DNA of 64,000 nucleotides from Rufibacter tibetensis (GTDB lineage: Bacteria; Bacteroidota; Bacteroidia; Cytophagales; Hymenobacteraceae): the NCBI RefSeq assembly GCF_001310085.1, contig NZ_CP012643.1, positions 3,393,501 through 3,457,500 on the forward strand, written 5' to 3'. Made by a program: the position numbers and the translations under genes. The notes under the pieces were generated by a model, which was given only the letters and a program-made list of their open reading frames with translations, made no database searches and had not been told where the DNA came from. Positions 62,135 to 64,000 of the stretch are shown piece by piece. The stretch's first letter is position 1; each line of letters starts with the position of its first letter.

Positions 62135-64000
62135 TTATTTGACTTTAAAGAACTTCTTCACTTCTTTTTTATCTCCCTGGATTACCTCAATCACATAACC
62201 ACCTACTGGCAGTGATTTCAGATTTAACTTCTGTTGGAAGGAAAGGGAAGTTTTCTCAAAGTTGAACGTATTGTAAAGTTTACCAGAGGTAAGGTGAGTA
62301 ATTTTCACTTCCACCTTGTTATCTGTATCCTCGCTCTGAAGCTCAATGTTGATAGACTCTGAGGTTGGGTTAGGGTATAATTTGAATGACCCTAAGTCAG
62401 TGTTCAGCATGCGAGTCCCGGTAGACGAAATGGTAGTTGCAGTTTCCATTGTTTTAACGAAGATAGGTGTCTCAGTTACATTGATGGTCACTTTGCCGCC
62501 TGCCGTTGGAACCTTCTGCATGGTCATTGTAGCGCTTCCGGCTTTAGGAGTGTAGATGTACGCATAAGCAGCACCTCCTAAGTCTAACTGGTAGGTAGCT
62601 GTTCTGCCTACTTCATCAGGAATCCAGCAAGCATATACTTTCTCAGCACCATTTACGCCTTCAATAATGTAAGGATCTGTATTAAGGGTTCTGTTGTATG
62701 TGAATTTGCCTATAAGATCGCCTGTTTGCTTGAAGAAATCAGCCGCCGCACGTGGGGTTTGGTCGTTGTTTACAAAACCTGAACGTGTGTAAAGATCCCA
62801 CTCAGTGTTTAGAGGTGTGTCATACAGCATGTAGTACATGGTTCTGTCTATTCCCAACTTCCAGTTGATCAAAGAAATTCTCAGGTTCCAGTCTGCCTGG
62901 GTTATATCCTGGCTTTTAGAGCCAATGGCAAGTGCTGCCTGAGAAGAAGTAGAACGGGTGTCGTATCCTGCTTCTGTTTGCCACAATTCTACACCTGGTA
63001 GTTTCTCCTTTACAAACTTCACAAAACGACCACTAATCTCTTCAATCTTGCCAATCTCTGGCGCTACGCCTCTTGAGCCGCTGTGTTGCTGACCGCCGTT
63101 GTTGAGGTAGTTGTGGAAGGCAATGACATCAGCAGGGAAGTCGATGATGGCAGCTCCGTTTTTATCAAGTAATATATTGCCATTGCGGTCTTTCTTGTAC
63201 CCTCTGTGCTCTCTGCACCAGTCAAGCATACCTTGGTAGTAATAAGTGTTAGCCAAAGCAATGCCAGTCGTCACTACTTTCATGTTAGGATCTGCGTCTT
63301 TTACGCCTACTCCTGGTCCTAAAGCTCCTTTGTGACCATCATAGAAAGCACTCATGTTAGCGGCGTACTCACGGCCAGTTTGGTAGCCTTGTCTTCCTTT
63401 CCACCACTTGTCGCGCTCATTGTCATGCTGAACGTAGGTCAAGGTTCCTAAGCCAACTTTCACATCATTGATACAAGAGAAGTTTTCGCCTTCGCTGTTG
63501 GTGAACTTGGTTGTCTGCACTTTTACTTTAGAAAGCAGGTAAGCACTTCTATCAGATCCATCGGCATTTAAACCTGTTCCGTAACGGGCTGCCGTCTGGA
63601 ATCCTAGCTGAGCGTTATCCTTGTAAGAAGCTGGGTCTTCATAGTTGCTGCCATAGTAAACCGGTACTTTTTCCATGTCGCGTTCTCCGGAAGGGTAGGA
63701 ACGCAGCATCGGAATAGATTGACCGCGAACACAGGCTAACGCTGGAAGATTATTTTCTTTCAAAGTAGAGAACAACAAGTCATAATTCCACCAGCCGGCA
63801 GAGGTAGGGTTAAAGGTGTAAACCTCGCGGTTCGCCTCAAATGTGGTGGCATCCATGTAAAACCTGAAGCCTCCCTTGAACGTTTTCGCCACTTCCAATT
63901 TGGCTGGAACTACATAGTTCTGAGCGTCTCCGTTGGTGAAATCCCAAACGAAACTGTTGATGCCTAATTGGTTTTCAAATGGTTTCTTTTCTCTGGCTTC
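62135..64000 (-). CDS. Secreted glycoside hydrolase with type IX sorting domain (partial, N-terminus outside window)
   Basis: The frame is open to the window edge, so the last 621 residues are seen. A TTG at 63898 is not a credible start, because protein-like sequence (QLGINSFVWDFTNGDAQNY) continues upstream. The visible part is a (beta/alpha)8-type hydrolase. A likely acid/base Glu lies in YVQHDNERDKWW (codon at 63416-63418) and a likely nucleophile Glu in LWQTEAGYD (codon at 62972-62974), as in clan GH-A. A small beta domain (GGAAYAYIYTPKAGSATM) and a T9SS type A sorting domain (FKLYPNPTSESINIEL to KKFFKVK) follow. The sorting domain sends it to the surface or outside. The GH family and substrate are not resolved. 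Confidence 0.85.
   Translation of the reverse strand, partial: EAREKKPFENQLGINSFVWDFTNGDAQNYVVPAKLEVAKTFKGGFRFYMDATTFEANREVYTFNPTSAGWWNYDLLFSTLKENNLPALACVRGQSIPMLRSYPSGERDMEKVPVYYGSNYEDPASYKDNAQLGFQTAARYGTGLNADGSDRSAYLLSKVKVQTTKFTNSEGENFSCINDVKVGLGTLTYVQHDNERDKWWKGRQGYQTGREYAANMSAFYDGHKGALGPGVGVKDADPNMKVVTTGIALANTYYYQGMLDWCREHRGYKKDRNGNILLDKNGAAIIDFPADVIAFHNYLNNGGQQHSGSRGVAPEIGKIEEISGRFVKFVKEKLPGVELWQTEAGYDTRSTSSQAALAIGSKSQDITQADWNLRISLINWKLGIDRTMYYMLYDTPLNTEWDLYTRSGFVNNDQTPRAAADFFKQTGDLIGKFTYNRTLNTDPYIIEGVNGAEKVYACWIPDEVGRTATYQLDLGGAAYAYIYTPKAGSATMTMQKVPTAGGKVTINVTETPIFVKTMETATTISSTGTRMLNTDLGSFKLYPNPTSESINIELQSEDTDNKVEVKITHLTSGKLYNTFNFEKTSLSFQQKLNLKSLPVGGYVIEVIQGDKKEVKKFFKVK

Noticed and set aside
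63898-63898. TTG as the start of the T9SS glycoside hydrolase
   Set aside because: The frame remains open with protein-like sequence to the window edge, so the gene is simply truncated by the window.
1-64000. CRISPR arrays, tRNA or rRNA genes
   Set aside because: No regularly spaced direct repeats, cloverleaf-like segments or rRNA-like conserved blocks were recognised on reading both strands; short tRNAs could still escape a manual read.

Overview
The window is chromosomal DNA from a member of the Bacteroidota, most likely a Cytophagales bacterium of the Hymenobacteraceae type. The evidence is SusC/SusD pairs, a type IX secretion sorting domain, weak ribosome binding sites with several TTG/GTG starts, and moderate, locally AT-rich base composition. 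The genus is an inference from gene style and was not tested. No tRNA, rRNA, CRISPR array, complete insertion sequence or phage gene was seen.

Layout. (1) 1-13.3 kb: a sugar-uptake cluster, SusC-SusD-FAS1-FAS1-SusC-SusD, on the + strand and closed by a strong terminator. A secreted GH2 glycosidase follows at 13.8-16.8 kb. (2) 17.6-21.3 kb: a small unknown protein and a TonB-receptor-like outer-membrane protein. (3) 22.5-28.6 kb: a signalling block with a complete hybrid histidine kinase, an NtrC-type sigma-54 activator, and a hybrid 'kinase' that has lost its catalytic residues but keeps receiver and Hpt domains. (4) 29.1-48.2 kb: an exopolysaccharide locus on the + strand. It holds a single-domain response regulator, an initiating sugar transferase with a receiver-like N-terminus, a half-sized TolC-like protein, a Wzz/Wzc-like co-polymerase, an O-antigen ligase/polymerase, many glycosyltransferases, a hexapeptide acyltransferase, a Wzx flippase, GtrA and a 29-residue membrane peptide. 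Two tandem glycosyltransferases share an almost identical 392-bp 5' half whose core is far more GC-rich than anything around it. (5) 47.5-49.7 kb: wreckage of two OafA-like acyltransferases on opposite strands. (6) 49.8-57.3 kb, minus strand: two tandem HTTM membrane proteins, a Tat-exported small protein, a GMC dehydrogenase with a Cys motif like that of 3Fe-4S glucose dehydrogenases, a DPPR-synthase-like UbiA prenyltransferase and a HAD phosphatase. (7) 58.3-61.9 kb: two paralogous GT-C (GT39-like) membrane glycosyltransferases. (8) 62.1-64.0 kb, minus strand: the C-terminal part of a secreted clan-A-type glycoside hydrolase with a T9SS tail, cut by the window edge.

How the parts may work together (inference). 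Region 3 could form a split phosphorelay feeding the regulator and sugar transferase at the head of region 4. Regions 6 and 7 may form either a periplasmic quinone-linked sugar dehydrogenase with HTTM partners, or a polyprenyl-phosphate-pentose pathway (UbiA, HAD, oxidoreductase) supplying the GT-C enzymes. Many genes end in unusually long, near-perfect hairpins, including a loopless 46-bp palindrome.
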